DNA of 64,000 nt from Cytophagaceae bacterium (lineage in GTDB: Bacteria; Bacteroidota; Bacteroidia; Cytophagales; Spirosomataceae): positions 115,665-179,664 of the forward strand of contig JAIXOL010000008.1 of the NCBI GenBank assembly GCA_027486845.1, given 5' to 3'. Made by a program: the position numbers and the translations under genes. Numbering within the stretch: the stretch's first letter is position 1; each line of letters begins with the position of its first letter. Of the stretch, positions 1-9,093 are shown one piece after another. The notes beneath the pieces were generated by a model. It was given only the letters and a program-made list of their open reading frames with translations, ran no database searches and was not told where the DNA came from.

Positions 1-341
1 AGTTTATCTCTGAAATACCGAGCGGTTGTTTGTCCCATTCCCGGAATACGGAAATGTTCACGCACCAAAGCAGCTTTCTCGACATCAAAATCATCGAGTG
101 CTACTACCCTATCAATTTTTTTACTTCGCATCAAAGCCGCTAATCCAACCAATATTTTTTGGTAAGTATCGAAAGTATTCTCTATGTTATCTAAATAAAA
201 AATTTCGTTGATTGACTCATGAGGCCATGCTCTATCTTGCAGTTTTTGGTCAGTGAGTAAATACACATTATTGCCTTCAGCCTTACAAGATTTCAGAAAT
301 TCGACACCCTTAAAGTACGTACAGATACAAAGAAAATTCAT
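1..341 (-). CDS. ATP-grasp domain protein, N-terminal part (cut by window edge)
   Basis: The minus-strand frame opens with ATG at 341 and stays open to base 1, so only about 113 N-terminal residues are present. The start (MNFLCICTYFKGVEFLKSC) and the stretch VVALDDFDVEKAALVREHF followed by IPGMGQTTARYFRDK resemble the pre-ATP-grasp fold and the start of the ATP-grasp domain in carboxylate-amine ligases related to biotin carboxylase and CarB. The ATP-binding core lies outside the window, so the substrate cannot be inferred. The assignment rests on remembered family patterns. Confidence 0.6.
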   Translation of the reverse strand, partial: MNFLCICTYFKGVEFLKSCKAEGNNVYLLTDQKLQDRAWPHESINEIFYLDNIENTFDTYQKILVGLAALMRSKKIDRVVALDDFDVEKAALVREHFRIPGMGQTTARYFRDK

Positions 342-592
342 AGGCTCAAGTAAATTGTTGATTTGTTAAGTTTACGCTATTAGAATCAATAAAATTTAGT
401 TTTTAATGGTTCGCCGTTGTGATTGATGATTAGCGATTAATGATTCTAGATTGTTGTAGTTAGTAATAATCTGAAATTTTCAATAGCTAATCATCAAACT
501 CTAATTTTCTACATTAAACAATATTTAATACTCAAATATAAAAGTTTGGTATTTATATTCAATATTTTTGGACGAAATCTTCTAAAAACAAC
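342..592. other. Intergenic stretch without a gene
   Basis: No credible reading frame is present. The DNA is very A+T-rich and holds degenerate short direct repeats of a GATTAATGATT-like word around 420-500, a common kind of intergenic filler. It lies between the start of the ATP-grasp gene and the terminator of the DUF1573 gene, so it should hold the promoter of the ATP-grasp gene, but no box is convincing. Confidence 0.5.
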
Positions 593-626
593 AAAAAAGC
601 CTCCCGCAGTTTTGCGAGAGGCTTTT
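593..626 (-). terminator. Intrinsic terminator after the DUF1573 gene
   Basis: A stem of AAAAGCCTC (595-603) and GAGGCTTTT (618-626), extended by an inner CGC/GCG, reads on the minus strand as a GC-rich hairpin followed by a run of T. It lies 25 bases past the stop codon of the minus-strand gene at 651-1076. Confidence 0.85.
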
Positions 627-650
627 ATTTGAAAACTAATATTTATCAAA

Positions 651-1076
651 TTATGATTTTTTCTTAGCGTTTGGTGCTGCCGCAGGAGCTGCTGCTGGTG
701 CAGGAGCTGAAGTTACTTCACCTTTGATAGTTAAGATAACCGATGAGTTCTCAGCATTGCTCATAACTGTAATAGTTTTTGTAAAAGCACCTGGACGGCC
801 AGAAGTGTTATATCCAACTTTGATTACACTTTTACCACCTGGCATAATAGCATCTTTCGAAAACTCAGGAGTTGTACATCCGCAAGAAGCTTGTGCATTT
901 GATATAACAACTGGAGCTGTACCAGTGTTTGTTACTTCAAATTTATATGTTGCCAATGGGCCTTCTGATAATTTACCAAAATCATGAACTTCTTTGTTGA
1001 ACTTCAATACTCCTTGTGCACTTGATGCTGCTACAAAAGCAAATACTACTGCAATAGTTAAAAATAATTTTTTCAT
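651..1076 (-). CDS. DUF1573 domain-containing exported protein
   Basis: This 141-residue protein has an N-terminal signal peptide (MKKLFLTIAVVFAFVAASSAQ) and one DUF1573 domain over about residues 22-120. The domain shows the family hallmarks: FGKLSEGPLATYKFEVTNTG, the ASCGCTTPEF motif, and PGGKSVIKVGYNTSGRPG. DUF1573 is an Ig-like (ASPM-SPD-2-Hydin type) fold common in secreted Bacteroidota proteins; its molecular role is not established. The C-terminus is an Ala/Pro-rich tail ending in Lys residues. It is monocistronic, with its own terminator at 593-626. Confidence 0.9.
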   Translation of the reverse strand: MKKLFLTIAVVFAFVAASSAQGVLKFNKEVHDFGKLSEGPLATYKFEVTNTGTAPVVISNAQASCGCTTPEFSKDAIMPGGKSVIKVGYNTSGRPGAFTKTITVMSNAENSSVILTIKGEVTSAPAPAAAPAAAPNAKKKS

Positions 1077-1210
1077 TGATTTAATTGATTTTGAGATTTA
1101 AAAAAGATTTTGTTATAGCCAAAGCATATTATTAATACAAATAAAGGTCAATATTCACATACATACCAAATTTTTAACAAGTCATTAACAAAATCATGCC
1201 ATTTCTCAAT

Positions 1211-1244
1211 TTTTTGAAAAATGAATTATTTTTTTCTAACTTTA
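1211..1244 (+). promoter_or_regulatory. Putative Bacteroidota-type promoter for the E1 gene
   Basis: TTTTTG at 1211-1216 and TAACTTTA at 1237-1244 are 20 bases apart. This fits the TTG / TAnnTTTG pattern known for the Bacteroidota primary sigma factor, apart from the last base. Transcription would begin near 1251 and leave a leader of about 95 bases before the ATG at 1346. Assigned by pattern only. Confidence 0.45.
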
Positions 1245-1345
1245 CATTGGAAATAGTTGTTATACTAATTGTTTTCTGCATTTTTAAATACAACCCATAA
1301 ATTGGTCTTTAGCCATTAGCGTTTACTCGATTTATATTTCATCTT

Positions 1346-3760
1346 ATGACAGACCTACTTACCTCTATTTCTTCGACAGATGTTCTTTTAAGTAAAGTAG
1401 AAGTTCTCAACGATTATCGAGTGGCTTGCGAAAGCCGGGAAGTAAGCTACATTGGCCGACAAGATGTATTTAGAGGTCGAGCAAAATTTGGGGTCTTTGG
1501 CGATGGAAAAGAATTGGCTCAAGTGGCCATGTCGAAAGTCTTTCGTAAAGGTGATTTTCGCTCAGGATATTATCGTGACCAAACTTTTATGGCGGCTATT
1601 GGTGGACTAACTTGGCAACAATTTTTTGCCCAATTATATGCACATACTGATGTAGAACACGACCCATTTACTGGTGGCCGCTCGATGAATGCTCACTTTG
1701 GCAATCGTTGGGTAAACGATAAAGGTGAGTGGCTCGACCAAACAGGAATGTACAACACGGTTTGTGATGTATCTTCAACAGCCGGACAAATGCCACGTGC
1801 CATTGGCTTAGCGTATGCCTCAAAATTATTTAGAGGAAATCCTGATTTACAGTATCTTACAAAATTCTCTAACCAAGGAAACGAAGTTTGTTTTACAACC
1901 ATCGGCGACGCTTCTACTTCGCAAGGAATGTTTTTTGAAGCAATCAATGCTGCAGGAGTTCTACAAATTCCAATTATATTTTCGGTTTGGGATGATGGCT
2001 ACGGTATTTCTGTGCCAATCAAGTACCAAACTACCAAATCAAGTATTTCGGAGGCATTAGCGGGTTTTCAGCGAAAAGATGGTTCTAACGGACTCGAAAT
2101 TATCGTCGCTCGTGCTTGGAACTACGTCGAACTCATTGAAGCATATCAACGTGCCGCCCTTTATGCCCGTGACCAACATGTACCTGTACTCGTACACGTT
2201 ATTGAAGTGACGCAACCACAAGGACACTCAACTTCTGGTTCGCACGAACGCTATAAATCGAAAGAAAGACTACAATTTGAGCATGAGTTTGATTGCAACC
2301 TACATTTCAAGAACTGGATTCTCGAAAACATGTATGCAACATCAGACGAACTCAATACAATAGAAATACAAGCCAAAGAAGTTGCCAAGAAATCACGCAA
2401 TGCAGCTTGGGCGGCCTTCCGTGATTCGTTGAAACCAGAATATGATTCGGCAACTACTATTCTGAAAAAACTTTCAACAGAAAATAAAAATACAAAGGCT
2501 ATTTCGGCAATTAGAGAATCGCTCGAAAAAACAGAAAACCCTACAAGACGTGATGTGATTTCGGCTGTAAAAAAAGCCATCAGAACTATGCGTTTTGAAG
2601 ATACCATCACTAAAAAAGAATTAATCAAGTGGCTGGAAGATGTTGCTCCAGAAAACTACAAACGTTTTAATTCTCATTTATTGAGTGAGTATCCAACTTC
2701 ACCAATGAAAGTTCAAGGTATCGCTCCAGTTTATAATGATGATAGCACTTTGGTGGATGGTCGTGAGATAATCAATGCTTTTTTTGATAATTTGCTCGAA
2801 ACCGACCCTAGAGTATTTGCTTTGGGCGAAGATGTAGGGAATATTGGTGATGTAAATCAAGGTTTTGCGGGTTTACAGGAAAAATACGGAGAGTTACGGG
2901 TCACCGATGCAGGCATCCGAGAAACAACTATTATTGGCCAAGGTATCGGAGCTGCTATGCGTGGACTTCGCCCAATCGTTGAGATTCAGTATTTCGATTA
3001 TATTTATTATGCCCTCGCTACCCTCACCGACGACTTAGCTTCGCTGCGATATCGAACTGTTGGTCAGCAAGCCGCTCCATTGATAGTACGTACTCGTGGA
3101 CACCGTTTGGAGGGTATTTGGCACTCTGGCTCACCGATGTCAGCGATGCTAGGTGCTTTACGTGGTGTTCATGTTTTAGTGCCACGTAATTTTGTACAGG
3201 CAGTAGGTTTCTATAATACAATTCTGAAAGGCGATGACCCCGCTCTAATAATTGAATGCCTAAACGGCTACCGCATCAAAGAAAAGTTACCGACTAATCT
3301 TACCGATGTTTGCGTGCCTTTAGGTGTACCTGAAACCCTCAAGGAAGGCACCGATCTTACAATTATAACCTACGGCTCAATGTGCAGAATTGTGATGGAA
3401 GCAGCCACTCAACTCGAAGAAATTGGCATTAGTGCCGAAATCATTGATGTACAGTCTCTATTACCTTTTGATGTTAATCACCAAATTTTAGAATCAATCA
3501 AGAAAACTAACCGAGTAATTTTTGCAGACGAAGATGTGCCAGGTGGAGCATCGGCGTATATGATGCAAGAAGTGATTGACAAGCAAAATGCTTATCGTTG
3601 GTTAGATGCTGCTCCAAAAGCCGTATCAGCACAAGCACACCGCCCTGCTTATGCCTCTGATGGTGATTATTTCTCAAAACCTAATGCAGAAACAATCTTC
3701 GATGCAGCTTACGAAATAATGCACGAAGCGAAACCTACTTTATTTCCGAAATTGTACTAA
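1346..3760 (+). CDS. Fused alpha/beta E1 component of a 2-oxoacid dehydrogenase (thiamine diphosphate dependent)
   Basis: This 804-residue protein joins both E1 subunits of a pyruvate or branched-chain 2-oxoacid dehydrogenase complex, which decarboxylates the 2-oxoacid and passes the acyl group to the E2 lipoyl domain. Residues about 25-340 are the alpha-type half, with the thiamine diphosphate motif GDASTSQG near residue 186 and the downstream WDDGYGIS. Residues about 340-455 are a charged linker. Residues about 457-804 are the beta-type half, with FALGEDVG, GIRETTIIGQGIGAAM and the C-terminal transketolase domain (FADEDVPGGASAYMMQEV). Such fusions are standard in Bacteroidota. No E2 or E3 gene is adjacent, so pyruvate and branched-chain acids cannot be told apart here. 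Confidence 0.9.
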   Translation: MTDLLTSISSTDVLLSKVEVLNDYRVACESREVSYIGRQDVFRGRAKFGVFGDGKELAQVAMSKVFRKGDFRSGYYRDQTFMAAIGGLTWQQFFAQLYAHTDVEHDPFTGGRSMNAHFGNRWVNDKGEWLDQTGMYNTVCDVSSTAGQMPRAIGLAYASKLFRGNPDLQYLTKFSNQGNEVCFTTIGDASTSQGMFFEAINAAGVLQIPIIFSVWDDGYGISVPIKYQTTKSSISEALAGFQRKDGSNGLEIIVARAWNYVELIEAYQRAALYARDQHVPVLVHVIEVTQPQGHSTSGSHERYKSKERLQFEHEFDCNLHFKNWILENMYATSDELNTIEIQAKEVAKKSRNAAWAAFRDSLKPEYDSATTILKKLSTENKNTKAISAIRESLEKTENPTRRDVISAVKKAIRTMRFEDTITKKELIKWLEDVAPENYKRFNSHLLSEYPTSPMKVQGIAPVYNDDSTLVDGREIINAFFDNLLETDPRVFALGEDVGNIGDVNQGFAGLQEKYGELRVTDAGIRETTIIGQGIGAAMRGLRPIVEIQYFDYIYYALATLTDDLASLRYRTVGQQAAPLIVRTRGHRLEGIWHSGSPMSAMLGALRGVHVLVPRNFVQAVGFYNTILKGDDPALIIECLNGYRIKEKLPTNLTDVCVPLGVPETLKEGTDLTIITYGSMCRIVMEAATQLEEIGISAEIIDVQSLLPFDVNHQILESIKKTNRVIFADEDVPGGASAYMMQEVIDKQNAYRWLDAAPKAVSAQAHRPAYASDGDYFSKPNAETIFDAAYEIMHEAKPTLFPKLY

Positions 3761-3785
3761 TATCTTCGTAAAAGACAATTTTATC

Positions 3786-3826
3786 CCCCTACTTTCAATA
3801 TTTTTTTTAATGTTGAAAGTAGAGGG
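3786..3826 (+). terminator. Intrinsic terminator after the E1 gene
   Basis: A long hairpin pairs CCCTACTTTCAATATT with AATGTTGAAAGTAGAGGG with one bulge; the loop is a run of T. It lies 25 bases after the E1 stop codon. The stem is nearly symmetric, but no gene on the other strand needs it. Confidence 0.75.
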
Positions 3827-3899
3827 ATTTTGCCTTTATTTGCATTATTGACAGCCTTCATATAAAAAAGAGCCACTATGTTTAAGTTTAGACCACCCT

Positions 3900-4471
3900 A
3901 TGATTTTGGGCGTACAACATTTTTCTTCATTTTCAGAAGTAGATTTGTACGTAATGAGCCAATATTTCAAACCTATTTCTTATGAAAAAGACACTATTAT
4001 TTTAAATATAGGTGAGATAAACGACAAAATGTTTTTGTGGAAGAAGGAGTCCTACAAGAATTTTCGCATCAAGAAGCAGACCACACAAATACCCATTGGC
4101 TAATGCCAGAGGGTAGTTTTATTTATTCAACGCTTAGTTTTCTTGATGAAGTTCCGACCGAAATGGGTATAAAAGCCATCGAAAAAGTAAACCTTTTGTA
4201 CATATCTAAACAAGATTTACAACTTGTTTATGAAAACGTACCTCAGATGGAGCGAGTAGCAAGAATTCAAACAGAATAAACACTCATAGTTTACGAAAAA
4301 TTTATAAACCTGATTAGATTCAGTAATTCTACAGAAAAATTGGCTTGGTTTGAAGAAACGTTTCCTACGCTTTCCAACCGTATTCCACAAAAATACATAG
4401 CCTCTTACCTTAATATCAGACCTGAAACATTGAGCAGAGCACGCTCAAAAAGAGTAAGACGCAAAAACTAA
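3900..4471 (+). pseudogene. Crp/Fnr-type regulator, inactivated by a frameshift and a nonsense codon
   Basis: Three fragments add up to one Crp/Fnr-like protein. Frame 3 from ATG 3900 gives the start of a cyclic-nucleotide-binding domain (SEVDLYVMSQYFKPISYEKD, ILNIGEINDKMF). Around 4030-4037 homology moves to frame 2 (VEEGVLQEFSHQEAD, MPEGSFIYSTLSFL, VNLLYISKQDL). An in-frame TAA at 4277-4279 then interrupts it, after which the same frame continues for 63 codons to TAA 4469-4471 with a typical C-terminal end (IPQKYIASYLNIRPETLSRAR) resembling the recognition helix region. Two independent lesions argue for a decayed gene rather than a sequencing error. In Bacteroidota such proteins are usually global or stress regulators. 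Confidence 0.8.
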
Positions 4472-4736
4472 AAGGATATTGTTTTGCATATATTGATAAA
4501 TGTGAAAATTTATTTGAAAAACCCTCACTAATGAAGTAGTCCACGCTCAATAGTCGACAAGTCCACAGTAAGATAATAAGCTTATAAACAGATATTTAGC
4601 TATTTGAAAATTTGTCGATTAATATTATACTATTACTTATCACGTTTATTAAGTACAAAAAATATTGTTTTCGCAATTAGACCTTTGAGGTTTAATTTCT
4701 TTTACTTTTCATACACAACTTCTTTTTCAGTTAATT

Positions 4737-5020
4737 AGCAACAATCTTTATAAAAACAAAAAAGCACTGAATAAAATCGATGCGTCATTTTAGAATAAAA
4801 ATATGTTGAAAATCAGTAGAAAAGGCAAAGGGGGCATAAAATCCCCCCGATGAATCCAAAACAACTTTTGCTGTGACTAAAAAAGTGAATTTCTTAGTTT
4901 AATGCAATTTCGAGATAATTTACTGATTGCACAATAGCCAATATGACTATCAGTTTTATCTTTTAAATCAAAACAGTCATAATTAAATACTTACAAGAAA
5001 ATTCATTTGATTTTTAATTG
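4737..5020. repeat. Tandem non-coding unit, copy A
   Basis: This is the first of two direct copies offset by 324-325 bases. The best conserved core (about 4742-4905) includes CAATCTTTATAAAAAC, a small hairpin GCA...TGC around ATCGATGCGTC, the identical block from GAAAATCAGTAG to CCCCCCGATGAA with a GGGGG/CCCCC hairpin (4830-4847), and CAACTTTTGCTGTGACTAAA. Weaker similarity goes on through an ACAATAGCCAATATGACTAT inverted repeat near 4930-4950 to about 5020. The layout suggests a duplicated structured RNA or regulatory unit. No protein family is recognised. Confidence 0.8.
4803..4853 (+). CDS. Possible micro-ORF inside repeat copy A (16 residues)
   Basis: ATG 4803 to TGA 4851-4853 would encode MLKISRKGKGGIKSPR, a basic, Gly-rich peptide. 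The same peptide core recurs in copy B. The DNA of this block is identical in both copies, so codon-level selection cannot be judged, and no ribosome binding site is evident. It may equally be a non-coding hairpin that happens to be open. Confidence 0.15.
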   Translation: MLKISRKGKGGIKSPR

Positions 5021-5060
5021 CTTTCAATTAAAATATATCCTACTCCCTTTTATCTTTATT

Positions 5061-5345
5061 AGTAGCAATCTTTATAAAAACAAAAAACGCACTGTATAAA
5101 ATCGATGCGTCGTTATAAAATATGAATATATTGAAAATCAGTAGAAAAGGCAAAGGGGGCATAAAATCCCCCCGATGAACCCAAAACAACTTTTGCTGTG
5201 ACTAAAAAAGTGAATTTCTTAGTTAAGTGCGATTTCGGAATTTTTTGCTGATTTCACAATAGTCAATTTGACTATTGCATTTATTTTTCAACTCAAAGCA
5301 TTCTTAATCAAACATTTACAAAAAAATATATTTGCAAATATACAT
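5061..5345. repeat. Tandem non-coding unit, copy B
   Basis: This is the second copy of the unit starting at 4737. It shares the CAATCTTTATAAAAAC start, the GCACTG...ATCGATGCGTC hairpin, the GGGGG/CCCCC hairpin (5155-5172) and the CTGTGACTAAAAAAGTG block, with drift between these islands. Its AATAGTCA-ATT-TGACTATT palindrome (about 5257-5275) is perfect, while the matching one in copy A is imperfect. It ends about 75 bases from the stop codon of the convergent PAS-LuxR gene. Confidence 0.8.
5122..5178 (+). CDS. Possible micro-ORF inside repeat copy B (18 residues)
   Basis: ATG 5122 to TGA 5176-5178 would encode MNILKISRKGKGGIKSPR. It shares its last 15 residues with the micro-ORF in copy A and has a different upstream start. 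The conserved stop codon in both copies is suggestive, but the nucleotide identity there leaves the coding question open. Confidence 0.15.
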   Translation: MNILKISRKGKGGIKSPR

Positions 5346-5419
5346 AAAATTAATTCACTTTTAATTTCTTTCTAATATTATATATAATTTTATCTACACT
5401 AAACCTTATTTGTTTGTAC

Positions 5420-6211
5420 TCAAATAACCCCTAACATACGGCATAATTGAATCAAGGCGGTGGTATCTTTCGTACCTGTACGAGCAAGCATATTGCGGCG
5501 ATGATTGTCAACTGTATTATTACTGATTTTCATCTCAGCCGCTATTTGCTTTGTATCTAAGCCTTGTGAAATATACTGTAATACCTCACGTTCTCGTTCC
5601 GAAATTATTTCGGAATCAATCGTTCGATCTTCGTTTGAGTAATAAACAAAAACTTTTTTATCGTCTTCTCCAAATATTCCTCTCATACAATAATCTTCTC
5701 CTTTAACAAGGTGTGAGACTTCTTGAAACGACATCATTATCAGCGTAGGGTTATTCTGATTATTAAATTCAATCGGAATTAGATTTATATAACAACGTAT
5801 ACTTCGACCATCTTTATGAAAGAATCGCATCCCCCAAGCACTTATAAATTGACGAGATTTATATTCAAATGGCACATTTTTCTCAATACTTAAAATCCAT
5901 GTAACGAAATCACTCATAAATGACCGCTGTTCGGGAACAAACAAAGACATAAACTTTAAGAGTATATTGTCTCCATACTCAGCAGGGCTGTATCCAGTAT
6001 ATTTTAGAACACTTCCTCTCACATGAACTACTCTTAGATGTTTTACATCAATCAGAAAAGTGACGTTTCCTTGTTGGTTATTTATTAAGTTAATCAATCC
6101 TGATTTTTCAAGATACTTTTTATCATCTATCTTTACTTCATCAGGATAAAAACGCTCCATCTTTTCATAGAGTTTTCTTAAAATGTTTTCTATGTCTCTA
6201 TACACTAGCAA
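5420..6211 (-). CDS. PAS-domain LuxR-family transcriptional regulator
   Basis: The 263-residue protein has a PAS-like sensory region (about residues 45-165, with GNVTFLIDVKHLRVVHVRGSV and KYTGYSPAEY, then FHKDGRSIRCYINLIPIEF) and a C-terminal LuxR helix-turn-helix (about residues 200-263). The latter contains SEREREVLQYISQGLDTKQI and ISNNTVDNHRRNM, the standard GerE signature. No phospho-acceptor receiver domain or transmembrane segment is present, so it probably senses a cytoplasmic ligand or interacts with another signalling protein. It stands alone, convergent with the tandem repeats and divergent from the glycosyltransferase gene. Confidence 0.85.
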   Translation of the reverse strand: MLVYRDIENILRKLYEKMERFYPDEVKIDDKKYLEKSGLINLINNQQGNVTFLIDVKHLRVVHVRGSVLKYTGYSPAEYGDNILLKFMSLFVPEQRSFMSDFVTWILSIEKNVPFEYKSRQFISAWGMRFFHKDGRSIRCYINLIPIEFNNQNNPTLIMMSFQEVSHLVKGEDYCMRGIFGEDDKKVFVYYSNEDRTIDSEIISEREREVLQYISQGLDTKQIAAEMKISNNTVDNHRRNMLARTGTKDTTALIQLCRMLGVI

Positions 6212-6540
6212 ATGTTTGTTTCGTAAATAACTAATTATTTATACAAATTACGAGGTTTTTTTCGAATTATTGTTATTTTAGACTAATAATGTAAATTTAC
6301 ACAAAAAACGAGATTCTAGATTTTAGATAAAAGCTTGAAGATTAACAAATTATTAAATTTATTTTTGCCGCATATTTTCTATCTATCAATTTAAAAATCC
6401 TATAAGCAAATAATACTAAGCCTTGAATTTATAAATTGACACAAAGTTGCAAAAAAATGATATTATTATTATTTAAATCATAACTTTTTTATCTAAAGGA
6501 AATTGGCTTTAGATACATAATTCGACAATTAAAAACTTAT

Positions 6541-8187
6541 ATGACCAAAACATATTCTGCTATCCTTTTTATTATTTTCTTAGGTATTTGTTTTTATTTT
6601 CCGTTTTTGGGAGGTGTCCATCTTTTTGATTGGGATGAGATAAACTTTGCCGAATCGGCTCGAGAAATGATTCTTACAGGTAATTATAGTCGAGTACAAA
6701 TTGATTTTAAGCCTTTTTGGGAAAAACCTCCACTGTTTTTATGGATGCAAACTGCAGCAATGCACCTTTTTGGTATCAATGAGTTTGCGGCACGCTTTCC
6801 GAATGCTTGTGTAGGAGTACTCACTCTTTTGACTTTATTTTTAATTGGTAAAAAACTCAAGGACAATACATTTGGATTTATCTGGGCTTTGATGTATTTG
6901 GGGGCTTTTACGCCACACCTTTATTTCAAATCTGGCATCATTGACCCAACTTTTAATCTGTGTATATTTTTAGGCATTTATTTCTTTTTTAGAGCAAAAA
7001 TTGAGCAAAATAAAACCTTACAAAATACACTTTTTGCTGGTGTATTTGTCGGGCTGGCAATTCTAACAAAAGGGCCGGTTGGAGGGCTTATATGGGGTTT
7101 AACTGTGTTTTTCTACTTATTATTGACCCGATTTAAAGAAACAATAAACTGGAAAGAAATACTTGTTTTTGCGTTAAGTTGCACGCTTATTGCTTCAATT
7201 TGGTTTGCCAATGAGTTAGTGAACAATGGCTTTTGGTTTATCAACGAATTTATTACTTATCAAGTACGGCTTTTCAGTACACCTGATGCTGGTCATGGAC
7301 AACCGTTCTATTATCATTTTGTAGTTGTACTAATTGGCTGCTTCCCAATTTCGATATTTGCAATTCGAGCTTTTACCTATAATCACGCCAAAATTGACAA
7401 TGCTTCAACCGAACTAACCGCCTTCATACCGTGGATGAAAACTACTTTTTGGGTAGTCATGATTTTGTTTAGCATCGTCACGACTAAGATTGTGCATTAT
7501 TCGTCAATGGCCTATTTTCCAGTGTCTTTTTTAGCTGCTAAATTTCTTTATGATTGGATTAATGAGCGAGCTACTTGGAACAAATGGGTGAGTTTTGGGA
7601 TTCTCTCAATTGGTTTTATACTGTCTTTAATCTTGGCAGCTGTGCCTTATGTAGGAATGCACACGAAAGAGATTATTCCTTATATAAAAGACCCGTTTGC
7701 AGTAAAAAATCTCGAAGCAGTGGTTGAATGGCACATTTACGAAATGTTTATTGGCATTATATATTTTGCGGTCACTATTTTTGCTGTAGTTTTTCTACGA
7801 AAACAGAGTAAAAAGGCTTTCATTTTTACACTTTCGTTGGCTACTGCGGTTTGTTTGTTTTTGTTTGGAGCGATTGTAGTTCCAAAAATCGAACGCTATA
7901 CGCAAGGGGCTGCAATTGATTTTTATGAGTCGAAACGTGGACAAGATGTGTATGTACATGTTTTGGGCTTTAAAAGTTATGCTCATTTGTTTTATTTTCA
8001 GAAACCCGTTTCAAAGGTTTCTGCTGAAAAAGGTGAAGCTTTTGAAGATTGGCTTTTGAATGGAAAAATTGATAAACCTGTATTTTTCGTAACGAAGTTT
8101 GACCGCTACGAAGAATACCGAAATCACCCGAATTTAGAAATGATTAAAGAAGAAAATGGGTTTGTCTTCTTAAAACGTCGAAAATGA
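6541..8187 (+). CDS. ArnT/PMT-like glycosyltransferase, family GT39/GT83 type
   Basis: This 548-residue polytopic membrane protein has about 11-12 hydrophobic segments and a soluble C-terminal domain. The first periplasmic loop carries WDEINFAESAREM, matching the acidic catalytic motif of the ArnT/PMT family, which transfers a sugar from a polyprenyl-phosphate carrier to lipid A or protein on the outer face of the inner membrane. KPFWEKPPLFLWMQ and LTKGPVGGLIWG are also family-typical. The acceptor and sugar cannot be told from sequence. It has its own upstream region and is followed by coaX after 56 bases. Confidence 0.85.
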   Translation: MTKTYSAILFIIFLGICFYFPFLGGVHLFDWDEINFAESAREMILTGNYSRVQIDFKPFWEKPPLFLWMQTAAMHLFGINEFAARFPNACVGVLTLLTLFLIGKKLKDNTFGFIWALMYLGAFTPHLYFKSGIIDPTFNLCIFLGIYFFFRAKIEQNKTLQNTLFAGVFVGLAILTKGPVGGLIWGLTVFFYLLLTRFKETINWKEILVFALSCTLIASIWFANELVNNGFWFINEFITYQVRLFSTPDAGHGQPFYYHFVVVLIGCFPISIFAIRAFTYNHAKIDNASTELTAFIPWMKTTFWVVMILFSIVTTKIVHYSSMAYFPVSFLAAKFLYDWINERATWNKWVSFGILSIGFILSLILAAVPYVGMHTKEIIPYIKDPFAVKNLEAVVEWHIYEMFIGIIYFAVTIFAVVFLRKQSKKAFIFTLSLATAVCLFLFGAIVVPKIERYTQGAAIDFYESKRGQDVYVHVLGFKSYAHLFYFQKPVSKVSAEKGEAFEDWLLNGKIDKPVFFVTKFDRYEEYRNHPNLEMIKEENGFVFLKRRK

Positions 8188-8243
8188 CACTAAAAACTTG
8201 TTTTTGAAATAAAATTTGAAAAATTAAGAAGATTTAGCAAACT

Positions 8244-9044
8244 TTGGCCATAAAAAAACTAACATTGACAAAAAACGCAGCACATTTACTAGTCATTGAC
8301 GTTGGCAATACCGATGCCACTTTTGGGATTTTCGATGGAGAAAACCTACTTCATAATTTTAGGATAAAATCGCTTAAAGACGAAAATTATGTTTATTTTG
8401 AATATCGTTTTCGTCAGTATTTTCTCGAAAATAACCTTCGCTTTGCCGATGTCACTAAAGTTGTTTTGAGTAGCGTTGTGCCTCCGCTCACACCCGTTTT
8501 CAAATCTTTGATTCAAAATTTGTTTGGTATAGACCCCATAATTGTCAATGCGTACATATTCCCGACTTTAACTATTTCGATTGATAATCCTGACGAAATC
8601 GGTAGTGATTTGGTAGCAAATGCCGTAGCAGCCTATACTAAATATGGCAGAAACTGCGTAGTAGTTGATTTCGGAACGGCTCTTACTTTTACGGTTGTTT
8701 CGGCCGAAGGAAAAGTTTTGGGGGTATCGATTGCTCCAGGTTTACGTACAGCCGTAAAGGCCTTATTTTCAAATACTGCTCAATTGCCCGAAGTTCCACT
8801 TGAATTACCGACGTCTGTTCTGGGCAAAAACTCAGTTCATGCCATTCAGTCGGGCATTTTGTGGGGTTATGAAGGTTTAGTGAAAAATATGATTCAAAAA
8901 GTAAGAGCCGAACTCGGTGGCGATTGTATTGCGATTGCTACGGGTGGACTTTCTTCGATTATTTCTACATTAAAAGATGAATTTGTTGAGGTAAATAGAG
9001 AATTGACACTCGAAGGTTTGCGAATAATTGGAGAAGGTAGATAA
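8244..9044 (+). CDS. coaX: Type III pantothenate kinase
   Basis: CoaX phosphorylates pantothenate, the first step of coenzyme A synthesis, and belongs to the ASKHA fold. The protein shows the phosphate-binding motif LLVIDVGNTDATFGIF at its start, NPDEIGSDLVANAVAAY, VVVDFGTALTFTVV and ISIAPGLRTA-like GVSIAPGLRTAVKALF, ending with IATGGLSS. Length (266 residues) fits the family. No ATG precedes the catalytic DVGNT motif after the in-frame stop at 8235-8237, so translation must begin at a non-ATG codon; TTG 8244 is taken, with a second in-frame TTG a few codons later as the alternative. nadC follows after 113 bases. Confidence 0.93.
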   Translation: MAIKKLTLTKNAAHLLVIDVGNTDATFGIFDGENLLHNFRIKSLKDENYVYFEYRFRQYFLENNLRFADVTKVVLSSVVPPLTPVFKSLIQNLFGIDPIIVNAYIFPTLTISIDNPDEIGSDLVANAVAAYTKYGRNCVVVDFGTALTFTVVSAEGKVLGVSIAPGLRTAVKALFSNTAQLPEVPLELPTSVLGKNSVHAIQSGILWGYEGLVKNMIQKVRAELGGDCIAIATGGLSSIISTLKDEFVEVNRELTLEGLRIIGEGR

Positions 9045-9093
9045 TCTGCAATCCAAAGTCAAAAAAATATCATTTTACAGTGCAAGATTTCGT

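Noticed and set aside
4830..4847. GGGGG/CCCCC hairpin as an intrinsic terminator
   Set aside because: No T-run follows on either strand and no gene ends nearby; it is better seen as part of the duplicated unit.
4472..5419. tRNA or known riboswitch in the long gap before the PAS-LuxR gene
   Set aside because: No cloverleaf, T-loop or known riboswitch core was seen; the structure present is explained by the tandem units.
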